Assembly: GCA_963969495.1 (NCBI GenBank)
Contig: OZ018326.1
Location: forward strand, 154,938,306 to 155,002,305
DNA from: Ceratothoa steindachneri
Taxonomy: Eukaryota > Arthropoda > Malacostraca > Isopoda > Cymothoidae
Length of the DNA: 64,000 nucleotides
Reading direction: 5' to 3'
The number at the start of each line of letters is the position of its first letter. Within the stretch, counting starts at the first letter, position 1. Shown here in pieces: positions 1 to 9,665 of this stretch. The position numbers were made by a program, and so were the translations under genes. The notes beneath the pieces are model-generated. The model did not search any database, was not told where the DNA came from, and saw only the letters and a program-made list of their open reading frames with translations.

Positions 1-261
1 ATAGAGTGCTTCAAAATACTTAAAGGATTTAACAACGTTAATGCCAATAACTTGTTCACACTGCCGGTGGAGTGTCCCACCCGTGGACATGATTCAAAAC
101 TTCAGGGTAAAAGAGCCACTATGGATGTAATAAAAAACTTCTTCACTTACTCGATTATTAATGATTGGAATAATTTGCCAAACGCAGTAGTGGACAGCAG
201 AACTATAGATTCATTTAAAATAAGATTAGACAAACACTTAACAAATATTGGAATTGTTTAG
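1..261 (+). pseudogene. C-terminal end of a CR1/L2-like LINE ORF2 (element a0, runs in from the left)
   Basis: The frame is open from base 1, so the protein starts outside the window. The visible part holds the family's C-terminal signature: FKILKGFNNV, then NDWNNLPNAVV, then DSFKIRLDKHL, ending in TAA. The same order of motifs closes the ORF2 of a1 (5280-5520) and a2 (7360-7569 plus 12488-12541). In these LINEs this tail follows the reverse transcriptase and has no known catalysis. Nothing catalytic is inside the window. Between residues about 18 and 30 the match to a1 is weak, so the copy is probably degraded. Confidence 0.8.
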
Positions 262-576
262 CATAAGCTACAAAATAAAATAATATTACAAAACTATAAC
301 TCTTTCAGGTGTATGTAAGTGGTTTTCATGTTCATTTCATTTAATTACTATTCAATGCAAATTTCCTTCAGGTACTGTCTTCTTACACCTGCAAGGTACT
401 TTTGCCAAATTATTTCATGTACGGCTTTTGCCGGAGGGAGTGGAGGGTGGGGAGAGCCTAAAACTTTTCTATCCTTTACTTCTACTATTCTATGTGTAAG
501 TGGCAGTAGATTTAAGGCCAGATCACCTTAGTCTGGGCCGTAAGGCCCGTGTGATCTGTGTATCTATGTAACTATG
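262..576 (+). other. 3' UTR of LINE a0
   Basis: Noncoding stretch after the ORF2 stop. It contains a G-rich block near 433-460 that also occurs in the a2 3' UTR (about 12675-12710). It ends in a hairpin (520-557) and a short tail with two copies of CTATGTAA before the (CT)n tract. I see no gene here. Confidence 0.65.
520..557 (+). other. 3'-terminal LINE hairpin with GTAA loop
   Basis: The outer stem is AGATCAC (520-526) with GTGATCT (551-557). The inner stem is GGGCC (535-539) with GGCCC (544-548), closing the tetraloop GTAA (540-543). It lies just upstream of the tail, where LINE reverse transcriptases are thought to recognise template RNA. Confidence 0.65.
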
Positions 577-577
577 T

Positions 578-637
<60 letters not shown>
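577..637. repeat. (CT)n microsatellite
   Basis: About 30 uninterrupted CT units between the 3' tail of a0 and the 5' end of a1. Reading frames through it only give Ser-Leu or Arg-Glu runs and are not genes. Confidence 0.97.
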
Positions 638-638
<1 letters not shown>

Positions 639-1550
639 GAGGGAGAGGTGACACCCCCTTGTCGCGGGAAGAGAGCTTGTGTGGACCTTTGACTTTTCGG
701 GCTATGTCGGCGGGGGTACCTCTTCTGGGTACCCCTGGCAGGGCTTCCCTTGTCGATTTGGTCGTAAACGAGGTTCGAGACTAAGTGCGTCATCTTTTCT
801 TTTTTCTACTCTATCCTTCTCTTTTTTTTACTTTTATCTTACTTCCCACTTATACAAAAAGAAAAAAAACAACAAAAAAAAGCCTACTCCTATCATGTCA
901 CTTTTTCCCTTTTTTCCCTCTATCTACATATAAGGACCTGGCAGCTACCTCACGCGTCAGAAGAGAGGCTTTGGAACCTCTATAAACAACGCCAATCGAC
1001 GCTCACTGGTTGCGAGAGACTAGGACTAGAGGGGTCCTAGGCGTTGGGGCACGATGAATGGGATGAGGGTAGTGCCCCGTTAACCCCTTCCCTGGCGCGT
1101 AATTATTGACCGTTCCCAGTGCCCGTTGACGGGTGCTTCTGGTAGCATCGGTCCGAGGTGACGGCCCTTTGTTCTCAGGTTGGTTGCCAGGCCAATAAAA
1201 AGCCTTGGGTCGAGTTCCTTGGTGTGGCGGGATATCCATTGAACGCTACTCCGAGATCCTGGCCGTTGTGAAGGGAACTAGTAGGAGTTTAGTAAGGGGT
1301 GTGCTTCGTTGTTGTTCACCTGGTGAGAAATCGATGGCCCCTTCGGGGACCGTCTGTGCTGCTTGGTGTGGAGCCACGGCACGCCGAGGCTTGACGACTC
1401 GGTCGGACGAACAGCAGCACATGGAGCGTGCCTTCTGGAAGACTCCGAAACGACTCCGATCAATAGGCGGGAGCGACTCACGCGGGGAGAACTCACCAAC
1501 CCCTTTTTATATATTGATTGGTCACAAGCTTAAGAAATAGAGTGTTCAAA
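638..1550 (+). other. 5' UTR / promoter region of LINE a1
   Basis: About 0.9 kb, GC-richer than its surroundings, with a T-rich then A-rich patch at 790-880. No ORF with recognisable content. The left border is set by the (CT)n tract and the right border by the ORF1 ATG at 1551. An internal promoter is expected for LINEs of this type, but I can point to no defined motif. Confidence 0.55.
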
Positions 1551-2765
1551 ATGGCAGGAAAGAAAGGTCCAGCAGCGCTAAAATTCACGTGTGCCACATG
1601 TAAGAAGGACAAGTGGTGCGTTGACTTCCCGGAAGGCTGCTATGCGAAATGCCACCCAGACAGTGTATGCACCACTTGCATTTTAAATAAGGAAGTGGAG
1701 GAAGTAGTCGCCTACTACAGGGAAAGAACTACAGACCTCGAACACAAAATCGAGAGGCTCAAGGAGGAGCACTCCCACCAGATCCGCAGGCTCGAAGAGA
1801 AATTAAACGATCTCTCGAGTCCTGTGGCAAACACCACCTCTGCAGAGAGCCCGTGCCCGAATGTGGCAGCGACACCAGAAGGGAAAAAGAAAAAAAAGAC
1901 GAAAAAGGGAAAGAAGAAAGAGGAAGAGAGAGAAATAGAAGAAGAAAAGGTAGAAGAAGTTAATGAAAAGGATGACAAGGGGGAAAAGATGATAGAGAAG
2001 AAGAAGAAGAATAAGAGGAAGAAGAAAAAAGAAAAGCCTGAAAAGACCATGATGGGGAAGAGAGAGGAATCGGAGAGCTTGCCTCAGGAAATAAAGAATC
2101 CGAGCTCAGCAGGCAAATGCGCCAGGGTCATCCTTGTGGGCGATTCCCAGGCACGGGACCTGCAGCCCCTGCTAGCGGCCCGCCTTCGTACAAGTGTTAA
2201 GGTAAGCTGCCTGCCAGGATGTGGTAACCACCACATCAGAGTAGAGGCTGAGAAATCGCAGATTTCTGAGAGCTCAGTCGTTGCTCTGATGGTCAGTGGA
2301 AACAACCTCTACCTGAGAGGAGGTAGGGTAGGCCCTACAGATAAAATCCTCCACACGGTCATGGGTGCCGTGGACGACTGTGGGCTGAAAACCCGCAAGC
2401 GCGTGGTAGTCGGGATGCTCCCGAGGAGAGGTCCAACACGGACCGCTCACTCGATGAATGTATCTTTAAACCGGCGCCTGGCAGATTTGTGTACGGCAGA
2501 GGGGGTCTTTTTTGTGGACCCGTACCGCACCTTTTATGGTAGAAATGATCTCTACCAAAGGGATGGGGTACATCTTTCCTTTAAAGAAGAGGCCTTTCTG
2601 TCGAACATGATCCAGGACGTCGTAGAGAGGACCGAAAGGAGTATCCGGCCCAGAGTGAAGGCGGACGTACGCCAGTATGCCCGTGTCACTCCAGGAACGA
2701 CCTTCTCAGAGGTCGCAAAAAGGGGTGCCTCGCCAACAAACAAGCCGGGAAACGGAAGAGCGTAG
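1551..2765 (+). CDS. LINE ORF1 protein with Cys cluster, coiled coil and SGNH esterase
   Basis: Intact frame of 404 residues. The ATG at 1551 is preferred to the upstream TTG. Residues 14-43 hold a Cys-rich cluster (C14, C17, C23, C30, C34, C40, C43), probably zinc binding. Residues 45-85 look like a coiled coil, and about 110-170 is Lys/Glu-rich. An SGNH/GDSL hydrolase domain fills about 190-365: block I GDSQ with nucleophile Ser199, block II Gly in CLPGCG, block III GNN in SGNNLY, and block V DGVH with Asp338 and His341. In CR1/L2 elements such ORF1 proteins bind RNA, and the esterase role is unsettled. It is followed within 15 bases by the ORF2 endonuclease frame. Confidence 0.88.
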   Translation: MAGKKGPAALKFTCATCKKDKWCVDFPEGCYAKCHPDSVCTTCILNKEVEEVVAYYRERTTDLEHKIERLKEEHSHQIRRLEEKLNDLSSPVANTTSAESPCPNVAATPEGKKKKKTKKGKKKEEEREIEEEKVEEVNEKDDKGEKMIEKKKKNKRKKKKEKPEKTMMGKREESESLPQEIKNPSSAGKCARVILVGDSQARDLQPLLAARLRTSVKVSCLPGCGNHHIRVEAEKSQISESSVVALMVSGNNLYLRGGRVGPTDKILHTVMGAVDDCGLKTRKRVVVGMLPRRGPTRTAHSMNVSLNRRLADLCTAEGVFFVDPYRTFYGRNDLYQRDGVHLSFKEEAFLSNMIQDVVERTERSIRPRVKADVRQYARVTPGTTFSEVAKRGASPTNKPGNGRA

Positions 2766-2779
2766 GGAGTCCTACAGTC

Positions 2780-5520
2780 GAGGACCCCCTGAAAGTTCTT
2801 CTGTTCAATGCGAGGGCAATCAGGAACAAGTTTCCTCAGCTCCGTGGCCTCGTAGCGACATAAGAACCCGAAATGGTAGCCATAACAGAATCGTGGATAA
2901 AAACGTCAAACCGAGACTTTGAAGGCGAATTCACGATTCCCGGTTACCAGCTCTTCTTGAAAGATAGGCCAGACAGAGAGGGTGGCGGTGTGATGTTGTA
3001 TGTCAAGGATACTCTCAACTCGACGGATTGCAACATCGTATCCGACCATGAACTACTAGGTGTTGACCTAGAGATAGGTCCTGCCAAATACAGGACCCTG
3101 GTGCTTTATAGACCTCCTGCCCAACTCGTTGAAAAGGACAGAGATCTGTACCAGCTACTAGGAGAACTTGTCGAAGACAGAGTGTGTATCGTCATGGGTG
3201 ATTTCAACACACAAGTTGACTGGGAAACCAGAGAACCCTGTGGCGAGAACGCACTACTCCTGGAGTTCACGAACAACGAGTTCCTCACTCAATGGGTGAG
3301 AGAGCCAACGAGAGGAGACAATATCCTCGACTTGGTTTTCACCTCTGAGGATGACATCGTTGAGGACCTCTCTGTTGGCGAAGAGCTCGGTGGCAGTGAC
3401 CACCGAAAAATTAGATTTGTAGTGAAAGTCCCCAAGGCAGAGCCTGCAATTAGTAAATCAAGGAAACTGGATTTAAGAAGAGCAGACTTTGCAGTTCTAC
3501 GCGTGGGACTGACTGACGCGAGGCTAGAAGAGTGCGATGCTGTTGAAGACTCTTGAAACAGTTTCAAAACCACATTCATGAGTCTTCAATCGCGTTTTAT
3601 CCCTCTGAAATGCCCCCGTCGGTCTTCTGTTCAACCAAAGTGGATTAATCGAGAAATCGGGCAACTGCTTAGGGAGAAGAGAAATGTGTACCGGCAATCG
3701 AAGATCTCGGGTGACTTTGACGAATACTGGAGGCTAGCCAGGAGAGTGAAGTCCAGCATAAGGGCGGCTAAGCGGTCTGAGGAACTCCGAGTGGCGAGAC
3801 TCTGTAAAGAGAATCCCAAGGAGTTTTTTGGATATGTGAACAGCCGTAAACCAATCCGTCGAACGATTGGCCCTTTGAGGAATGAGGAGGGGACACTAAA
3901 GCATTCAGATGCAGAAAATGCTAACCCCCTCAACGACTACTTCTCTTCAGTGTTTACTGAAGAGTGTGGTCCCATTCCCCAGCCCACGGATTCCTACTCG
4001 GGGGAAAAGCTGGAGGCAATGGACTTCACCGAAGGAGAAATAAAGAAAAAGATCGCTGACCTAAAGACGAATAAGTCCCCTGGACCGGACGGGTTTCTAC
4101 CTAAAGTGTTGAAGGAAGTGTGCGATGAAGTATCCCGACATCTGTGCGCTATCTTTAACATGTCAATCCGGACCGGATGCGTTCCTAGAGACTGGCGTGA
4201 GGCGGAGGTGACTCCTATCTTCAAGAAAGGAGACCGTAACCAACCGTCGAACTACCGACCTATCAGTCTGACTTCGATAGTCGGTAAACTCATGGAAAGC
4301 ATCATGGTGGACAAAGTGACGTCGTATTTAGAGTCAAACCTGCTACTGAGGAGTTCCCAGCACGGCTTCCGAAGGCAGCGGTCATGCCTGACGAACCTTG
4401 TAGAATTCTTCCACTTCGTTTTCAGTGAGCACGATCGGGACAAGGCGGTGGATGTGGTCTACCTAGACTTTCAGAAAGCCTTTGATAAGGTACCACACCG
4501 CCGCCTTCTCCGGAAAGTGCGAGCGCTTGGCATAGACGGAAAGGTAGCCGGCTGACTCGAGAACTGGCTAAGTGGCAGACGGCAACGGGTGGTGGTAAAT
4601 GGACAGTCTTCTGAGTGGGTGCCCGTTACTAGTGGGGTGCCTCAAGGTTATGTCCTGGGACCACTACTATTCATCATCTACGTCAAAGACATGGACGGTG
4701 ACATGGTTGCCAAGATTTTTAAATTTGCCGATGATACCAAGCTTGGTATGAACGTTGCAAAAGATGGAAATACTGCCCGCCTGCAGGAAGATCTTGGGAA
4801 GATTTGGGAGTGGTCGGACACGTGGCAAATGCTTTTTAACGTGGGCAAATGCAAAGTGATGCATATCGGCCACAGAAACTCCCAATCTTAGTATATCCTT
4901 AAGGGCACTGCTCTTGAATCGAGTGACACTGAGAAGGACTTGGGTGTAACAATAAACAGTGCATTGAGGCGGAGAAAAAGGCCCAAAGGATGCTAGGCTA
5001 TATTAAGCGCCAGTCTGGTTATCGGAACCAGGAGATTGTACTGTGCCTGTACAACTCACTTGTCCGACAGCACCTGGAGTATGCCGTACAATTTTGGAGT
5101 CCTTCATTGCGAAAGGACATCGCGAGATTGGAACGCGTACAAGCCAGGGCAACCAAGCTGATTCCCTCTATCCGAAATAAAAGTTATGAGGATAGACTAA
5201 GGGAATTAGATCTGTTCTCACTGGAAACCCGTAGACTGCGTGGTCAGCTCATCGAAGTTTTCAAAATACTTCGAGGGTTCAACAATGTTGACTATCGGGA
5301 TATTTTCACACTGAGTGAGAACAGAACGCGCAATCACGGCTTCAAACTTGAACTGAAGCGTTACAACCGCAATCTGTGTGGAAATTTGTTCACCTACAGT
5401 ATCTGCGGTAAGTGGAACGCACTTCCAGTGGAAGTTGTCAACAGTGAATCTGTTGACCAGTTCAAGTCAAGACTAGACAAGGTCTTGAAAAGTGGCCGTT
5501 TAGGGACGCAAAACAATTGA
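2780..5520 (+). pseudogene. LINE ORF2 (endonuclease-reverse transcriptase), broken
   Basis: The endonuclease runs about 2795-3430: VAITESW, GDFN, a DLVF segment and GSDH, the catalytic pattern of APE-type LINE endonucleases. The RT runs about 4030-4890: SPGPDGFLP, YRPISLTS, QHGFRRQRSCLTN, VVYLDFQKAFDKVPH (motif A), SGVPQG (motif B), FADDTKLG (motif C with both Asp). The C-terminal tail follows to TGA at 5518. Breaks: TAA 2861-2863, TGA 3554-3556, TGA 4553-4555 and TAG 4889-4891, all in one frame, then a small deletion near 4952 that shifts the last 180 residues to another frame. Two of the TGAs sit where Trp is usual. Confidence 0.88.
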
Positions 5521-5553
5521 GCAGCCTTGTGCCCGCTCGATTGCAAGTCCAAT

Positions 5554-5594
5554 GGTACCCTCTTTGAATGGACCGTAAGGTCTCCTAGGGTACC
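5554..5594 (+). other. 3'-terminal LINE hairpin with GTAA loop (a1)
   Basis: The outer stem is GGTACCC (5554-5560) with GGGTACC (5588-5594). The inner stem is GACC (5571-5574) with GGTC (5579-5582) around GTAA (5575-5578). It has the same architecture as 520-557 with different stem bases. Confidence 0.7.
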
Positions 5595-5622
5595 TTCTTT
5601 CCTTGTTGTTACTCCTTGTTGT

Positions 5623-5624
<2 letters not shown>

Positions 5625-5692
<68 letters not shown>

Positions 5693-5694
5693 TT
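5625..5694. repeat. (CT)n microsatellite
   Basis: CT tract with one T interruption, directly after the a1 tail and directly before the 5'-truncated copy a2. Confidence 0.96.
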
Positions 5695-5714
5695 TGTTTT
5701 AAGTGTAAGTTTGT

Positions 5715-7569
5715 TTATTCATGGCCATGGTTAACAAAAGAAATCAAAAGGAATATTAAAAAAAAGAAATGAGGCTTATAAGATTGCCAAATCAAACAAC
5801 TTAGAATCAAATAGAATCAAATATATAGAACTTAGAAGAAAAGTAAAAGCCGAAATTAATAGAGCAAAACGTAATGAGGAGATGAGGGTGGCTCTTAACT
5901 GTAAAAATAATCCCAAAGAATTCTTTGCCTTAGTTAATAGTAGAAAACCAATAAAAAATAGTATTGGACCAATCAATGATTTACATAATAATCTACAATT
6001 CACAGATAAAGATATAGCGAAGGCACTAAATGAATATTTCGCCCCAGTTTACACCAACGATGCCTCAAATCTAAATATTAGGCTGAATATCAAGTTCACA
6101 GGCAATAAACCACTAAGAATCTTTAAGTGCACGACCAATGATGTACTAAAACGAATAGACAAAATGAATAAATTCAAGTCACCAGGACCCGATAAGATAA
6201 TACCAAAAGTGATTAAAGAAGTAAAAGAAGCAGTTATGGAACAAATAACGTATATTTTTAACTTATCACTTGAAAGCAGTATAGTCTCTCAAGATTGGAA
6301 AGTAGCTAACGTGACGCCGATATTTAAGAAAGGACGAAAGGATCTGGCTTGCAATTATCGTCCTATAAGTCTGACATCATTAATTGGTAAGATGCTTGAA
6401 AGTATAATAGCAGAAAAAATAGTAAGCCATCTAGAAACAAACAAGTTATTAAAAAATACACAACATGGTCCTACAAATTTATTAGAATTTTTCCATTATG
6501 TCAACACAGTTCACGACAGGGAGAGGTCTGTTTACATTCTGTATTTGGATTTTCAGAAGGCCTTCGACAAGGTGCAACAAGGGAGACTAATGGTCAAAAT
6601 TAGAGCTCTAGGAATAGAAGGTAACCTAGCAAAGTGGATTGAAAATTGGCTTAGTGATCGTAGGCAGAGAGTTGTGATCAACGGAGAAGAGTCGGAATGG
6701 ATAACTGTCAGTAGTGGTGTTCCTCAAGGCTCTGTCCTCGGACTATTGCTCTTTATTATATATGTGAACGACATAGACGTGGGATTGATTTCAAAAATCT
6801 CGAAATTCGCTGACGATTGCAAATTAGCTAAAAATATAATTACTGAGCAAGATCTAACAGACTTTCAAAAAGACATTGACCTTATAGTCGATTGGTCTGA
6901 AAAATGGAAACTTCCACTGAACATAGAAAAATTCAAGGTAATGCATGTTGGTGTCAAAAATCCAAAAGCTGAATATAAACTCGTTAACAAAACAATATTC
7001 GAAACAGAAAACCAAAAGGACCTAGGGATTTGTGTATCAAATAACCTCAAGTTCACTCAGCACTCTGTTGAAGTAGAAAAGAAAGCACTAAAGATACTGG
7101 GTTATATCAAGCGACAGATCAGTTATAAAAACGAAACAGTGCTAATAAACCTGTATAATGCCCTAGTAAAACCGCAACTGGAATATTGTGCACAAGTATG
7201 GTCGCCCTCCTACAGAAAATATATTGAAAATTAGAAAAAGTACAAGCTAAAGCTACAAAAATGATACCTTCATTAAGAAAATACAATTATGAAACTCGAT
7301 TGGAAAAATTAAACCTCTTCAAATTTGAAACAAGACGCATACGAGGTCAATTAATTGAAGTCTATAAAATCCTGAATGGAATAGAAAATGTGGACTATTC
7401 CATCTGGTTTGAGTACAATAAAAACATTACTCGTAATAACAGCACAAAACTCGTTCCGAAAAAATACAAACTCGATGTATGTGGAAACTACTTCTCATAT
7501 AAAATTGTTAATGTATGGAATCAGTTGTCAGAAGAGGTTGTGTCAAGTCCCACTGTTAACACATTTAAG
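5715..7569 (+). pseudogene. LINE ORF2 of a2, 5'-truncated, first part
   Basis: This copy lacks ORF1 and the endonuclease and starts with PWLTKEIK. RT landmarks are SPGPDKIIPK, YRPISLTS, LYLDFQKAFDKV, SGVPQGSVLG, FADDCKLA and the C-terminal LKILGYIKRQ region. A frameshift lies in the A run near 5756-5768, eight or so codons are missing after TQHG (about 6475), and another frameshift lies near 7225. The frame is cut at VNTFK (about 7569) by the Jockey-like insertion and resumes at 12488. Base composition is more AT-rich than a1, so a2 is a different subfamily. Confidence 0.86.
7555..7569 (+). repeat. Left target-site duplication of the Jockey-like insertion
   Basis: GTTAACACATTTAAG here matches GTTAAATACATTTAAG at 12487-12502, with one substitution and one extra base. 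Both encode the same VNTFK segment of LINE a2. Confidence 0.7.
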
Positions 7570-8412
7570 TATAAAAAATCGACGGCCAAAAATCCGTTTT
7601 ACTGCGTTCTGCTGAAGCACCTACGGATAAAGCAACTTTTACTTGTTTTAGTGACTGATCGACTTTTGAGCGCTGCCTACAGAAACGAGCTTATTCTGGA
7701 ATTCTTAAGCTGAACCCAGTTTCATCCTTCAGAAGAGAGTACTTTTTTTACTTCGAAGCCTCGGGAATCAATGAGGGCTTAAGCACCTCACTGCTCCCGT
7801 CCATCGTTCTGCGTGTGAACCCGCTCGGATGTCTGCCATTCATTGATTTCGTCTTAACTATGCCGGCCACTTGGTTTGGCACAATTAAGGGCTTATGTGA
7901 AGACTGGTTTGAGGCCTAGCCCACAGCAGAAGCATAAGTCAGAAATTGTCTCGATACTGGGGCATAACTGCGAGTCCCGGACGGAGGAGAAATCCTCATC
8001 GCCCGGGGGACCCGGCCAGAATCATAGAGGGAAGTACACCCGTCCCTATGTAGTTGAATGCAGTTATGGCGTATGTACCCGTGAGGGGGTGGCAAAGACT
8101 TAGCGGTCGTTGATTCGGCCGCTATGTATTAAGTCCACCAAGCTTAACCCTCTGAGGTCCCCACCCGAGACCCACCCCATCACTCTATCATCCATCATCC
8201 TGGCAGCATACGAGCGGGGAAGCAACATGAGAAATGGACGGGGGCGTTTTTCTCACATTAATTTGAACCCATTACCAGCCCTACTCACACCATCCTTTAC
8301 CTCCTTTACCACACCCTAACTTTTTTCACATACAAAAATACACATTAACTACACTTGGTTACAGAGAAAGAACGAAGAAGAGGAACGTCAAGACCATAGA
8401 GGCCCTCACTAA
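7570..8412 (+). other. 5' region of the Jockey-like LINE, no gene recognised
   Basis: About 840 bp without a convincing coding frame. The first 135 bases read through from the a2 frame by chance. The assignment as 5' UTR is by position only. Confidence 0.4.
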
Positions 8413-9654
8413 GAGGGTCCCCTTAAGGACCATCGCCGGAATGAAGGCCCCAACCAAGAAGAACTTAGCGAAACCCTGTACATCGAGCTAAAGGTGGCAC
8501 TGGTGAAACTCATCGAAGTTTCATCGGGATTTATAGCCATGTGTGCCGAGACGAAGGATGTGGACCAGCTCCTATCAGAAGAGGGAGCGAGAGTCCTGAA
8601 GACAACAGGATTGGAAGCGACCCCCCCCCCCCCCCAACACACACAAATGGCAGCGAACAGAAGCGTGATCTGCCGCAAAGTGGAGAGCTGGGTAAGAGAG
8701 CATAAGACGGTTGAATTAAAAAAGGAGATCACTAGAAGCAACCCGTGGGCGCAAGTTCGTGAGATAGTTAAATTCCGCGAGCACACCCACGTGTTTAAGA
8801 TAACATTCTCGACCACGGACATGGCAAGGAAGGCCACTTAAAATGGTATTCTCGTTTTCAATATGAGAATCCCAGGGGAAAATATCCAACAAGAAAAATT
8901 CAGTAGCATACAAATGTGCTTTGTATGCTACAAACTTGATGAACACACCTCTACGACCTGCCCGGAAAAAAACAAGCTGTGGTGCAGTGAGTGCGCCACA
9001 GAAGGGCACAGATTCGACAAGTGCGAAAGCACCTCGAAGAAATGCCTGAATTGCAAAGGGAAGCATCGGACGATGGCCCTTAACTGCCCCAAGCGCCGCG
9101 AAATCATCAGGAGGAAGGAGGAAGAGGAAAGAAAGGCAAAGGAGACAACTTATGCGAGCGCCGCTAAGAAGAGTGCAGAGGTGAAGACTGCATCGGCACC
9201 TGCACAACTTAACTTCACCGGAGATCTGAGTGCAAAAATTCTGATCTGCATAACCCATGCAAATGTGGCGAATGCAGTGAAGCCTGATTGTTATAGCCAA
9301 GTGCTCAACGCACTCCTGAAGGCGAACAACCTCCCGACAGTAGTCATACATGAAGACCCCGAGTGCTCCAAGGCTTTCAAAGACTCTTTCATTAAAAATA
9401 ACAACATCAAATCCGGTTTGGAGGAGATGATTGAAGCCCCATCATCGGAAGAAACAGAAGAAGAAGAGGAAAAGGCTGGAAGTGATGATGGATCCTCCTC
9501 ATCTGACAGCGAAGAGGGCCCCTGCACTCGCACACGAGCCACCAAGAGCAGGTCAAAGACCCCGAGCCTCCCTCTGAAAAAGGAAAACTCTGGGCCAAGT
9601 AAAATCGCCCAACCAGCCCCCAAACTAAAAAAGGGGAAGAAAAAACATAGGTAA
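8413..9654 (+). pseudogene. Jockey-like ORF1 (gag-like, three zinc knuckles)
   Basis: One frame is open from 8413, broken only by TAA at 8839-8841, just before NGILVFNMRIP, a segment typical of Jockey ORF1. Three CCHC-type knuckles lie at about 8910-9100: CFVCYKLDEHTSTTC, CSECATEGHRFDKC and CLNCKGKHRTMALNC. An acidic and Ser-rich stretch near 9420-9530 and a basic C-terminus follow. The 15-base C run at 8621-8635 encodes prolines and is a likely slippage site. The true N-terminus is unclear because of a stop at 8410. Family role: RNA binding and particle formation. Confidence 0.78.
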
Positions 9655-9665
9655 AGCAACTCACC

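Larger units (their letters stand above)
638..5694 (+). mobile_element. Nearly full-length CR1/L2-like non-LTR retrotransposon a1
   Basis: Layout is 5' UTR (638-1550), ORF1 (1551-2765), ORF2 (from about 2780 to 5520), 3' UTR with terminal hairpin, and a tail with two copies of CTTGTTGTTACT running into (CT)n. ORF1 with an SGNH esterase plus ORF2 with apurinic-type endonuclease and RT is the CR1/L2 plan. (CT)n lies on both sides, so the element may have entered a CT tract. ORF1 is open; ORF2 carries four stops and one frameshift, so this copy cannot move by itself. Confidence 0.85.

Noticed and set aside
572..793. Arg-Glu repeat ORF (minus)
   Set aside because: Translation of the (CT)n tract.
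1278..1499. ORFs in the a1 5' UTR on both strands
   Set aside because: No recognisable domain, and the GC-rich leader gives chance frames.
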